Positions 32,313 to 40,117 of a DNA stretch of 64,000 nt are shown one piece after another. Below the pieces are notes generated by a model, which saw only the letters and a list, made by a program, of their open reading frames with translations, did not search any database and had not been told where the DNA came from. Source of the stretch: Streptomyces toxytricini (GTDB taxonomy: Bacteria > Actinomycetota > Actinomycetes > Streptomycetales > Streptomycetaceae); NCBI RefSeq assembly GCF_014649915.1, contig NZ_BMTY01000014.1:62383-126382 (forward strand), written 5' to 3'. The first letter of the stretch is position 1; each line of letters starts with the position of its first letter. The position numbers were made by a program, and so were the translations under genes.

Positions 32313-33290
32313 ATGGGTACGACAACCACTGACATCGAGAAGGCAGCCGCCGTGCTGCGCGCCGGAGGGCTCGTCGCCCTCCCCACGGAGACCGTCTACG
32401 GCCTGGGCGCCAACGCCGAGGACCCCGCCGCCGTGGCGCGCATCTTCCAGGTCAAGGGGCGTCCGCCCTCCCACCCCCTGATCGTGCACATCGGCGGCGC
32501 GGAGCAGCTCGACAGCTGGGTGCAGGACGTGCCCCCGACCGCCCGCCTGCTCGCCGAGCACTTCTGGCCGGGGCCGCTCACGCTGGTCCTGCGGCGCGGG
32601 GCCCGCGTGCCCCTCGAAGCGACCGGCGGCCTGGACACGGTGGCCGTACGCGTCCCCGACCACCCCGTGGCCCTGGAGCTGCTCGCCGCCTTCGGCGGCG
32701 GCGTCACCGCCCCGTCCGCGAACCGGTTCGGCTCCGTCAGCCCCACCACCGCGGCCCACGTCCGCACCGAGCTCGGGGACGCCGTCGACTTCGTGCTCGA
32801 CGGCGGCTCCTGTGAGGTCGGCGTCGAGTCGACGATCGTCGACGTCACCGGCGACGCCCCGAGCATCCTCCGCCCGGGCGGCGTGACGCGCGAGGACCTC
32901 GAAGAAGTGCTGGGGCGGCCGCTCGCCGTCCCCGCCGCGAGCACCGTCCGCGTGCCGGGCCAGCACCCCTCGCACTACGCCCCCCGCGCCCGCGTCGTCC
33001 TCGTCGAGCCGGAGGCGGTCGCCGCCGAAGCCGCGCTGGCGCAGGAGGCGGGGCACCGGGTGGGCGTCTTCCTCCCCGCCGCCCTCGCCGGCACCCCCGT
33101 CAAGGCACACGCCGTGGTCGCCGTGCCCCGCTCCCTGGACGCGTACGCGCGCGGACTGTACGGGTTCCTGCGCGAGCTGGACGAGCAGGGCTGCGACCTG
33201 ATCATCGCCTCCCTGCCCGCGGAGGAAGACCTCGGCCTGGCGATCGCCAACCGGCTGCGCCGCGCCGCGGGGCCCCGGACCGCGGTCTGA
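32313..33290 (+). CDS. L-threonylcarbamoyladenylate synthase (Sua5 type)
   Basis: 325 residues: the YrdC-like domain (1-205; LPTETVYGLGANAEDPAAVA, KGRPPSHPLIVHI, ADHFWPGPLTLVL-like EHFWPGPLTLVLRRGARVP, and the TAPSANRFGSVSPT nucleotide loop) followed by the Sua5 C-terminal domain. It makes threonylcarbamoyl-AMP from Thr, bicarbonate and ATP for the t6A37 tRNA modification. The extra domain distinguishes it from the shorter TsaC; Streptomyces usually have another tsaC copy elsewhere, so this may be a second version. It follows the PAS phosphatase closely. Confidence 0.88.
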   Translation: MGTTTTDIEKAAAVLRAGGLVALPTETVYGLGANAEDPAAVARIFQVKGRPPSHPLIVHIGGAEQLDSWVQDVPPTARLLAEHFWPGPLTLVLRRGARVPLEATGGLDTVAVRVPDHPVALELLAAFGGGVTAPSANRFGSVSPTTAAHVRTELGDAVDFVLDGGSCEVGVESTIVDVTGDAPSILRPGGVTREDLEEVLGRPLAVPAASTVRVPGQHPSHYAPRARVVLVEPEAVAAEAALAQEAGHRVGVFLPAALAGTPVKAHAVVAVPRSLDAYARGLYGFLRELDEQGCDLIIASLPAEEDLGLAIANRLRRAAGPRTAV

Positions 33291-33314
33291 GGACCGCCGC
33301 GCGCCCCCGACCGG

Positions 33315-33731
33315 TCAGCGGCCGGGCCCGGGGGCGGCGGGGGACCGGTCTTCGAAGCGCCGGCGGGCCGCGTCCAGGCTGTCCGCGACGGTGAACAGGC
33401 CGGCGCTGCCGGTCAGGTCGAGGAGCACCCCCAGGGCGCGCGGCAGCGGGCCGGCCAGAACCAGGTCCTGGCGGCGGCGGGCGGCGAGCAGCACGTCGAG
33501 CAGGGCGGACCCGGCGAAGGTGATGCTCGTGCAGTCGATGATCGTGTGGCGGGCGGTGGAGGTCTGTGCCACGGCGTCCAGCGCCCTGCGGACGTCGGGA
33601 GCGGAGTCCAGGTCGAACTCCCCGACCAGGGTGACCACGCACACACCGCCCCGGCCGGTACGGCACGCCACCGAGGCGATCGGAGCCCGGCGCGCGTCGC
33701 CGCCGGCCGGGTGCTTGTGAAGATCGTGCAT
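33315..33731 (-). CDS. STAS-domain anti-anti-sigma factor
   Basis: 138 residues from ATG 33731 (a GTG at 33755 is possible). STAS core at about 25-125: VCVVTLVGEFDLDSAPDVRR, TIIDCTSITFAGSALLDVLL, with the Ser of GSALL at the regulatory phosphorylation site. It would bind an anti-sigma kinase when unphosphorylated. Convergent with Sua5, 24 bases apart. The partner kinase is not in view. Confidence 0.82.
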   Translation of the reverse strand: MHDLHKHPAGGDARRAPIASVACRTGRGGVCVVTLVGEFDLDSAPDVRRALDAVAQTSTARHTIIDCTSITFAGSALLDVLLAARRRQDLVLAGPLPRALGVLLDLTGSAGLFTVADSLDAARRRFEDRSPAAPGPGR

Positions 33732-33894
33732 CGCAGGTGCCTTACGCAGTGCCACGGTTTCTCACGGACACACGGAGGCCCTGGTACACGGCACCCCTGG
33801 TGGCGCGGGCCGGCCCCGCAGTCTCTCCCGCGGACGGGGCGCGGGCTCCGGCCACCGCGCCTGCCCGCCCCCGCCGTTTCCATGCGGGCCGCAC

Positions 33895-33922
33895 TGGACC
33901 CTCCCCCCCGTGGGAGGGTCCA
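33895..33922 (+). promoter_or_regulatory. MerR-type operator retained beside a dead regulator
   Basis: Perfect inverted repeat TGGACCCTCCC / GGGAGGGTCCA (33895-33905 and 33912-33922). TGGACC and TCCACC boxes at its ends are 19 bases apart, the spacer length of MerR promoters. It sits right before the decayed MerR gene and is likely its old autoregulatory site. Confidence 0.7.
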
Positions 33923-33924
33923 CC

Positions 33925-34535
33925 ATGGTTCCCTGCGCGACGAACTCCTCACCACCCGGCGCTTCGCCCGCCTGTGCCGGCTCAGCGTCAAGCAGCTCCG
34001 CCACTACGACGAGACCGGACTGCCGGCCCCGGCCCGCGTGGACCCCGCCTCCGGCTACCGCTGCCACGCGCCCGGCCACGAGGTCACCTGGGGCCGCGAA
34101 CCGGAACGCCGCCTGGCCGTGGTCCGCGCCCGCTGCACTGCGGCGGGCATCGCAGACGGCATGGGGGACTGCGTCGGCAGGCTGCTGCCCGCGCTCGGCG
34201 CCGCCGGGACCGCCTGGAAGCCACCGCCGCGGGGGCTGTACCCGCTCGATGTCGCCGGGCGCATGGAGATCGCCGCCGGAGTGCAGGCCGACGCGGATCC
34301 GCCGCCCGGGCCGGAGCTGCTCGCCCCTCCCCGCGGGCCCGTGGCGGAGACCGTGCACGTCCGGTCCGTACAGCCGGCTCACCGTGGCCTACCATGCCCC
34401 TTTCGCCGCGTTCCACGAGCGGGGGCCTGGCCCCCCAGGGCCCGGTGCACGAGGCGTACCCGACCGGACCGGCACACGCCGCGCCCCGGGAGCTGACGAC
34501 CCGTCTGGTCGTCCCCGTCCAGGAGGAGGATGCGG
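33925..34535 (+). pseudogene. Decayed MerR regulator with GyrI-like effector domain
   Basis: Three pieces in different frames. The first keeps a MerR helix-turn-helix (TTRRFARLCRLSVKQLRHYD, then GYRCHAPGH). It jumps directly to an effector-domain start (PERRLAVVRARCTAAGIADG, YPLDVAGRMEIAAGV), so the linker of about 60 residues is deleted. The frame then shifts near 34361 to GPYSRLTVAYHAPFAAFHER and again near 34425 to LAPQGPVHEAYPTGPAHAAP. The ATG at 33925 is also out of frame with the helix-turn-helix. The damage is too extensive for sequencing error. Confidence 0.8.
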
Positions 34536-34536
34536 C

Positions 34537-35529
34537 ATGGCGGCCACCGTGCTCGACGTCGAGGCCCGCGGCATGCGGCACTGCGAGACGACCGCGCTCG
34601 GGGTGCTGCTGCGCCACCAGGGCATCGACCTGTCCGAACCCATGCTCTTCGGCCTCGGCCGCGGCCTGTCCTTCGTCTATTGGGACGCCAAGAACCTCGA
34701 CTTCCCCTTCCTCGGGGGACGGGTGCGCCCCTTCGAACTCACCAGGAACCTGGCGGCCGCCCTGGGACTGGGCCTCGACGTCCGCGAGACGGCCTCTCCG
34801 CGCAAGGCCTGGCAGAACGCGGCGGAACCCCTCGCCGCCGGCCTGCCCGTGGGACTCCAGCTCGACAGCTTCCACCTGGACTACTTCACCTCGAAGGTGC
34901 ACTTCGGCGGCCACGTCGTGGCCCTGTACGGGTACGACGGACAGCGCGCCCACCTGGTGGACACCGACCAGCAGGGCGGCGCCGTGTCGACCTCCCTGGA
35001 GAGCCTCGCCCTGGCCCGGTCGGCACGCGGGCCGATGACGGCCCGGAACCGGTCCTTCACGATCACCGCTCCCCGGGCGCTGCCGGACCCGCGGACCCGG
35101 ATCACGGCCGCCGTGACCGCCTGCGCGGAGGCCTTCCTCGACCCGCCGATCGCCAACCTCGGCCACCGCGGCATCGACAAGGCCGCCCGACTGGTCCCCG
35201 GCTGGCTCGACCGCTCCGACCGGCCCGAGCGGGACCTGCCGCAGGCCGCCCTGCTGATGGAGCGCGCCGGAACCGGCGGCGCCCTCTTCCGCAACCTGTA
35301 CCGCGACTTCCTCGCCGAGTGCCTCGCCCACGTGGACAGCCCGCACCTGCGCACCGGGCACCGGCTGTACGCGGAGGCGGCGTCCCTGTGGACCCGCACC
35401 GCCGAACTCATCGCGCAGGCGGGGGAGTCGGGCCGGGCGGAGCCGCTCGCCGAGGCCGGCTCGGTCCTCCGCGACCTGGCCCGCACCGAACGCGAGGCCA
35501 TGCAGGCCCTCGGCCGCCTGCGGGAGTGA
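34537..35529 (+). CDS. BtrH N-terminal domain / DUF4872-type protein
   Basis: 330 residues. N-terminal papain-like BtrH domain (about 1-150), with ARGMRHCETTALGVLLRHQG carrying the candidate catalytic Cys17 and KVHFGGHVVALYGYDGQRAH carrying the candidate His. BtrH transfers an acyl group from an acyl carrier protein in butirosin biosynthesis. The C-terminal half is helical (DUF4872-like). AGGAGG precedes the ATG. It lies directly after the dead MerR gene, which may once have regulated it. No biosynthetic neighbours remain. Confidence 0.75.
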   Translation: MAATVLDVEARGMRHCETTALGVLLRHQGIDLSEPMLFGLGRGLSFVYWDAKNLDFPFLGGRVRPFELTRNLAAALGLGLDVRETASPRKAWQNAAEPLAAGLPVGLQLDSFHLDYFTSKVHFGGHVVALYGYDGQRAHLVDTDQQGGAVSTSLESLALARSARGPMTARNRSFTITAPRALPDPRTRITAAVTACAEAFLDPPIANLGHRGIDKAARLVPGWLDRSDRPERDLPQAALLMERAGTGGALFRNLYRDFLAECLAHVDSPHLRTGHRLYAEAASLWTRTAELIAQAGESGRAEPLAEAGSVLRDLARTEREAMQALGRLRE

Positions 35530-35613
35530 CCGGCGAGCGGCCCCGCTCGACGTGCCGATCCGCCCAGGCGCGCGCACCGTGGTGCCGAGGCCGAAGCGAC
35601 GGAGGCGGGCGCC

Positions 35614-36168
35614 ATGGGAGAACCGGCTGAGCCGCGGTACGAGGGGTGGGAGGACCGCTCCGGGCAGCGCGGCCCGCAGCAGCAGCCCCTCGGGCGGGGC
35701 CCGGCCGCGTCCCGGCCGGGCGGCCGAGGGCCGTCGGGCCCGGTACCGGAGGGGGCCGCCGGCCGGCCGCGGCGTCGGCCCGTACGCACCTGCCTCGTGG
35801 CCGGCCTCGCCCTCACGGGACTCGCAGTTCTGGCCGCGGTGGGCCTCGGCGCCGTGCTTCCGGCGTACGAGGACCCCCACCGGGACGGCCACGACGGGGA
35901 CGTGCGGCTCTCCGCCTGCCGCGTCGATGCCGCGACGCGCTGGCCGAGCGCCGTGCTGGTGGTGACCAACCGCAGCAGCAAGCCCAGCGACTACCACATC
36001 AGCGTCGAGTTCCTCGCCCCCGGCGGGCTCCGGCTCGACGAGGCGCACGTCTTCCTCACCCGGGTCGCGCCGGGGCAGCAGGCCCGCGACACGGCGCAGA
36101 GCCTGACGCAGGTCGACCGGCCCGTCACCTGCCGCGTCACCGACGTCTTCCGCACCGCCTCGCCCTGA
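35614..36168 (+). CDS. Membrane-anchored extracytoplasmic beta-domain protein
   Basis: 184 residues: a Gly/Pro/Arg-rich cytoplasmic N-terminus (1-58), one transmembrane helix (CLVAGLALTGLAVLAAVGLG), and an external domain resembling FxLYD/DUF4352-type immunoglobulin folds (SAVLVVTNRSSKPSDYHISV, VAPGQQARDTAQSL, Cys pair C101-C175 likely disulfide). Function unknown. Confidence 0.65.
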   Translation: MGEPAEPRYEGWEDRSGQRGPQQQPLGRGPAASRPGGRGPSGPVPEGAAGRPRRRPVRTCLVAGLALTGLAVLAAVGLGAVLPAYEDPHRDGHDGDVRLSACRVDAATRWPSAVLVVTNRSSKPSDYHISVEFLAPGGLRLDEAHVFLTRVAPGQQARDTAQSLTQVDRPVTCRVTDVFRTASP

Positions 36169-36440
36169 CTGCCGGAGCCGCGACGGCGGTGATCGTCCGG
36201 GCGGGCGCACGGCCGGGCGACGTGCTGCCCCCCGGCCGCGCCGTCCACGTCCCCGCCGAGCACCCGCGACGCCGGGCGGAGCACCCGTCCGCCGCCTTCG
36301 CCGTGCAGGCGCACCAGGACCGTACGCCAACCCCGTACACGGCCACGCTCTCCGGACGCACCGGCCGAGTACGCCCGCCGCTTCGAGCACGGGATCGGCG
36401 GCTACCCCTGTGCGGGGGGCAGCCCCGACACGAGCGCCGC

Positions 36441-37394
36441 TCAGGCCGCCCGCTCCACGTCCGCGTCCAGCGCCGCGAGCAGCCAGTCGTGGGCCGTGCC
36501 CGGGGTGACGGCCGGGCGGCCGTCCCGGGGGCCCGCCACCTCGGCCACGAGCTCCCAGTAGCGGTCGAAGCGCGGGTCCGCGGAGAGCCGGTCGCGGAGC
36601 CGGCGGCGGAAGCCGGTACCGTCACCGGTCCCGTACGCCGCCGCGTACGCGGCAACGAAGCAGTCGAGGGCGGCCCCCGCGTACGGTGCCCGGCCGTTCC
36701 GCAGCGGCTCGGCTGCCAGCCCGTACGCCTCGATCAGCCCCGCGTACAGCACCGCGGCGCGGGAACGCGCGTCGGCGCCGTGTGCGGCGGGCTGGCAGGG
36801 CCGGGCCGCCGGGCAGGGGCCGGTCACCAGGGCGTGCAGGCGGGCGAAGGCCAGCACCTGCGCGGGCGCCGGGTCGCCGGGCGGCTGCGGCACGGCGTGT
36901 TCCAGGAAGGCGGCGGTGGCCCCGGCCGGCATCCGCGGGGGCAGCCAGGCCCGCCAGAACCGCGCCAGCGCGTCCGTGGAGGGCGGTACGGCCACCGCCG
37001 CGATCAGCCGGAGCCGGTCGGCCCGCTCCCGCGGCGGGCAGTCCTGCACCAGCCGGAGCCCGGCCTCGCGCCAGCGCAGCGCCGCCAACTGCTGCCCCAG
37101 CCGGCCCAGTCGGGCCGCCACCGCGTCCTCCAGCACCACGCCGGCACCGCCGTCCCAGGCCTCGTCCTCCACGACGCGCCGCACCTCGGGCAGCGGCAGG
37201 TCCAGCGCGCGCAGCGAGCGGATCAGCCCCAGCCGGTCGAGCGCACCGCTCCCGTACCGGCGGTGGCCGCCCGCACTGCGGGCGGTCTCGGGCAGCAGCC
37301 CGCGGTCGGAGTAGAAGCGGACGGTCTTGACGGTGACGCCCGCGCGCTCGGCGAGTTCCCCGATGCTCCACAGGCCGTCATCCGGACCGGGCAC
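36441..37394 (-). CDS. MerR-family transcriptional regulator
   Basis: 317 residues. N-terminal winged helix WSIGELAERAGVTVKTVRFY, then DRGLLPETARSAGGHRRYG, a dimerisation helix, and a long helical C-terminal domain (about 120-317) without a recognisable ligand site. It is divergent from the double hydrolase gene across a 110-base region that contains a 19-bp-spacer promoter, so it very likely controls that gene. The 272 bases downstream (36169-36440) hold no intact gene, only a short + strand piece around 36365-36450 that reads like a lost coding fragment. Confidence 0.88.
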   Translation of the reverse strand: MPGPDDGLWSIGELAERAGVTVKTVRFYSDRGLLPETARSAGGHRRYGSGALDRLGLIRSLRALDLPLPEVRRVVEDEAWDGGAGVVLEDAVAARLGRLGQQLAALRWREAGLRLVQDCPPRERADRLRLIAAVAVPPSTDALARFWRAWLPPRMPAGATAAFLEHAVPQPPGDPAPAQVLAFARLHALVTGPCPAARPCQPAAHGADARSRAAVLYAGLIEAYGLAAEPLRNGRAPYAGAALDCFVAAYAAAYGTGDGTGFRRRLRDRLSADPRFDRYWELVAEVAGPRDGRPAVTPGTAHDWLLAALDADVERAA

Positions 37395-37407
37395 GCGCGA
37401 CCTCCAC

Positions 37408-37438
37408 TTGAAGCTCCCTCAGGGGGAGTTCCTACGGT
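37408..37438 (+). promoter_or_regulatory. MerR-type promoter with 19-bp spacer for the double hydrolase
   Basis: TTGAAG (37408-37413) and TACGGT (37433-37438) lie 19 bases apart around CTCCCTCAGGGGGAG, an inverted repeat with 5-bp arms. It points toward the hydrolase and sits between the divergent starts. Confidence 0.78.
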
Positions 37439-37504
37439 ACCCGCGGGTCGAACGCACGGACGTAGGGACGTCGGAGGACGTCGCGAGGAGGCGAGGAGAG
37501 GACC

Positions 37505-39040
37505 ATGACCGCATTCATCCTGGTCGGGGGAATGTTCACCGGCGGCTGGATCTGGGAGGAGACGGCGGCGCACCTGGCGGGGGTGGGGGCGCGGGCGCAT
37601 CCGGTGGAGCTCACAGGCCTCGGCGCGCACCGCGCGGACGCCGGCCCCGCCGCGGACCTGGAGACCCATGTCGCGGACGTGCTGCGAGTGATCGACTCGA
37701 TCCCGCCCGCGGCCGGCCCGGACCTCGTGCTGGTGGGCCACGACTACGGAGTCCACCCGGTTCTGGCGGCCGCCGACCGTCGGGCCGACCGCATCGCCCG
37801 CCTCGTCTACCTCGACGCGGGCCCGGCGCGCGACGGGATGCCGGCGCTGGGCGCAGTCCCGGACCAGGCCCTCCGTGAAGAACTGGCGGACGCGGGGCCG
37901 AAGGCGGACGGCGGCACGCTGGCGCCTCCCGCCGCGGCCGCGGAATGGCAGCGCTGGGGCAGCACCGCCGGCCTCTCCGGGCAGGCACTGGACAGGTTGA
38001 CCCGGCTCGCCGCCCCGCAGCCGCTCGGCACCCTGCTGCAACCGCTGCGGCTGACCGGCGCGGTGTCGGGGGTGCCGGCCACGGGCGTGCTGTGCACCGC
38101 CGGCGGATCGGGCATCGACATGGTGCAGATGCAGGTCGCCCTCGGCGACCCCGCGCTGCGGGCCCTCGCCGACCACGGCACCACCTTCTTCGAACTGCCC
38201 ACCGGCCACTGGCCGATGCTGTCCGTCCCCGCCGCACTGGCGGCCACCCTGCTGTCCGCGGCCGAGGGCGGCGGCCGCCGGCTCACCCCCGCATCGGGGG
38301 AACCCGCGCCGCACCTGCGTCCGTTCCTCATCGGCGAGCCCGACCTGCCCGACGTCCCGCGCGAACGGACCGGTGCCCTCGACCTGTACGTGCCCCGGGG
38401 CGACGGGCCCGGCGGTGCGCGGCCGGCGGTGGTGTTCGTCCACGGCGGACCGGTGCCCGCCGGTGCGCGGCCGACCCCGCGGGACTGGCCGGCGTTCACC
38501 GGGTACGCCCGTCTCGCGGCCGGGCAGGGCCTGGTGGCGGCGACGGTCGACCACCGCCTGCACGGCACAGGCGACCACGCGCTCGCCGCGCGGGACGTCG
38601 CCGCGGCCGTGGAACGCGTACGGGCCGACCCGCGGGTCGACGCGGACCGCGTCGCCCTCTGGTTCTTCTCGGGCGGCGGCCTCCTCTGCGCGGACTGGCT
38701 GCAGGGGCCGCCGCAGTGGCTGCGCTGCGCGGCCCTCACCTATCCGCTGCTCGCACCGCCGCCGGCGTGGGGGGTGCCCGGCGGCCGGTTCCGTCCGGCG
38801 GAAGCGGTCCGGGAGTCGGGAGGCCTGCCGGTCGTCCTGACCCGGGCGGGCCGGGAGAGCCCCGAATTCGCGGCCACCGTCGAGGAGTTCCTGGTTGCGG
38901 CCCGCAGCTGCGGCGCGCACGTGGACGTGATCGACGTGCCGGAAGGCCGCCACGGCTTCGAAACCCTGGACCACACGGACACCGCCCGGGCGGCGGTCCG
39001 CCGGGCCGTCCGCGCGGTGGGGGCCCACCTCACGCGCTGA
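37505..39040 (+). CDS. Tandem fusion of two alpha/beta-hydrolase domains
   Basis: 511 residues. Domain 1 (1-250) starts MTAFILVGGMFTGGWIWEET and has VLVGHDYGVHPVLAAADRRA at the nucleophile elbow, with Asp where Ser is usual, and a late His (PTGHWPMLSV). Domain 2 (about 265-511) has the oxyanion region VVFVHGGPVPAG, the elbow WFFSGGGLLCADW with Ser, and the His motif EGRHGFETLDH of dienelactone-hydrolase-like enzymes. The domains are joined by an Ala/Pro linker. GGAGAGG site before ATG. Controlled by the divergent MerR regulator. The substrate is unknown; a stress or detoxification role is plausible. Confidence 0.85.
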   Translation: MTAFILVGGMFTGGWIWEETAAHLAGVGARAHPVELTGLGAHRADAGPAADLETHVADVLRVIDSIPPAAGPDLVLVGHDYGVHPVLAAADRRADRIARLVYLDAGPARDGMPALGAVPDQALREELADAGPKADGGTLAPPAAAAEWQRWGSTAGLSGQALDRLTRLAAPQPLGTLLQPLRLTGAVSGVPATGVLCTAGGSGIDMVQMQVALGDPALRALADHGTTFFELPTGHWPMLSVPAALAATLLSAAEGGGRRLTPASGEPAPHLRPFLIGEPDLPDVPRERTGALDLYVPRGDGPGGARPAVVFVHGGPVPAGARPTPRDWPAFTGYARLAAGQGLVAATVDHRLHGTGDHALAARDVAAAVERVRADPRVDADRVALWFFSGGGLLCADWLQGPPQWLRCAALTYPLLAPPPAWGVPGGRFRPAEAVRESGGLPVVLTRAGRESPEFAATVEEFLVAARSCGAHVDVIDVPEGRHGFETLDHTDTARAAVRRAVRAVGAHLTR

Positions 39041-39053
39041 CCAGCCCAGCACG

Positions 39054-39635
39054 TCACCCGCCTGTGCCGACCGGCCGCTTGTAGTACCGCCACGGGAACC
39101 AGCCGGCGCCGACGGGAATCCAGCCGTCGTCCTCCAGACGGCGGTGCCGCGCGGCGGTGGGGAGGGTGACCCGCAGGTGCTCCCAGGGGCGGTCGGACGC
39201 CTCCACCTCGTGGAAGAAGGGCCCGTAGCCGACCATGTGCCAGCCGTCGCGCCCGGCCTCCTCCAGGGCCGCCATCTCGTTGAACGCGGTCAACCCGCCG
39301 AGGGTGCGGCGCTCGGCCCCGGCGGCCGGCTCGGACAGGCCCGCGGAGGCGCCCTTCCCGGCGAAGCGCTGCTGGGCGGCCTGGCGGCTCACCCCGAGGA
39401 CGCGGCCCACCGTGTCCCAGCTGTGCCCGGCGGCTCTGGCGCCCTGGACCGCCTCGTACAGCAGGCGGCTCGCCTCCTGGGCGCCGACGCGCGAGGCGTC
39501 CACCAGGCGCAGGTACCCGTGGGGATCGTGTTCGAGCGACTCGGCGAGCCCGTCGGGCGCACCCAGCACGGCCGCGGCGATCCCCTCCCGGATCCGGTCC
39601 GTCTCCGCGGGCCGGAGCAGCGGTTGGTCGCTCAT
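39054..39635 (-). CDS. HTH protein, probable autoregulator of the downstream operators
   Basis: 193 residues. A helical N-terminus ends in a helix-turn-helix GHSWDTVGRVLGVSRQAAQQ, followed by RFAGKG, a type used in small actinobacterial regulators. The C-terminal part (AALEEAGRDGWHMVGYGPFF, DGWIPVGAGWFPWRYYKRPV) is a compact aromatic-rich domain. Its start overlaps the stop of the 94-residue membrane protein (ATGA), and two identical-class operators precede the pair, so it probably represses its own operon. Confidence 0.72.
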   Translation of the reverse strand: MSDQPLLRPAETDRIREGIAAAVLGAPDGLAESLEHDPHGYLRLVDASRVGAQEASRLLYEAVQGARAAGHSWDTVGRVLGVSRQAAQQRFAGKGASAGLSEPAAGAERRTLGGLTAFNEMAALEEAGRDGWHMVGYGPFFHEVEASDRPWEHLRVTLPTAARHRRLEDDGWIPVGAGWFPWRYYKRPVGTGG

Positions 39636-39916
39636 CGGCCCAGCCCGGCGAGCGGATCGAGGGAGTCGAGGACTTCCCGGTCGCGGCGCGCCTGCTCGGC
39701 GGACGTCCGTGCCGCCGACCGGGCGGCCGCGCCCGCCGTCCAGGCGACCAGTACGAGCCCCGCCGCGACCAGGGCGGCGGTGGCGGCAGTCCCGAGCCGG
39801 TCGCCGAACACGACGGCCAGGGCCGGCAGGCTCACGGCGAACGGCAGGGCCGCGGCGGTGGACGGTGCGGCGGGAACGGAATCGCGCTGTCGGGCCTTCG
39901 CCCTCAAGATCAACAT
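39632..39916 (-). CDS. Small two-helix membrane protein, probably leaderless
   Basis: 94 residues with two hydrophobic segments (AAALPFAVSLPALAVVFGDR and ATAALVAAGLVLVAWTAGAA) and a charged tail ending LDSLDPLAGLGR. No ribosome site precedes the ATG. A TTGACA/TTTTCT promoter with a 17-base spacer places the expected transcript start at about the ATG itself, so it may be translated from a leaderless mRNA. Followed by the HTH gene with 4-base overlap. Confidence 0.68.
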   Translation of the reverse strand: MLILRAKARQRDSVPAAPSTAAALPFAVSLPALAVVFGDRLGTAATAALVAAGLVLVAWTAGAAARSAARTSAEQARRDREVLDSLDPLAGLGR

Positions 39917-39917
39917 G

Positions 39918-39964
39918 CGTCAAGAAAACCTTGACGTCGCGCACTTGTCAAGAACTCCTTGACA
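39918..39964 (-). promoter_or_regulatory. Two perfect GTCAAG-N5-CTTGAC operators overlapping a promoter
   Basis: Operator 1 is 39918-39936 (arms CGTCAAG/CTTGACG) and operator 2 is 39946-39964 (arms TGTCAAG/CTTGACA); both have a 5-base centre and their centres are 28 bases apart. On the minus strand the TTGACA of operator 2 (39951-39946) serves as -35, and TTTTCT (39928-39923), within operator 1, as -10. Confidence 0.78.
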
Positions 39965-40010
39965 TTCGTCCCGCCGGGGCATGCCGGTCGGCCTCCCCTT
40001 CCCGAACGGC

Positions 40011-40071
40011 CCGGACCCCGCCGCCCGTACCGCACGCGAGTGGCTCGCGCGGTACGGGCGGCGGGGTCCGG
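40011..40071. terminator. Long perfect hairpin after the subtilisin gene
   Basis: 23-bp perfect stem (40011-40033 with 40049-40071); the 15-base loop can itself form a 5-bp stem (GCGAG/CTCGC). It lies downstream of the protease stop and can end transcription from both sides. Confidence 0.9.
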
Positions 40072-40117
40072 TTGCCGCCGGGCGGGATCGGGCACGGCCC
40101 GGCGGCAGTCCAGGGGA

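Noticed and set aside
36169..36440. Additional gene downstream of the membrane-anchored beta-domain protein
   Set aside because: A short fragment (AEYARRFEHGIGGYPCAGG) reads like coding sequence but has no start, no support upstream and ends in the MerR gene.
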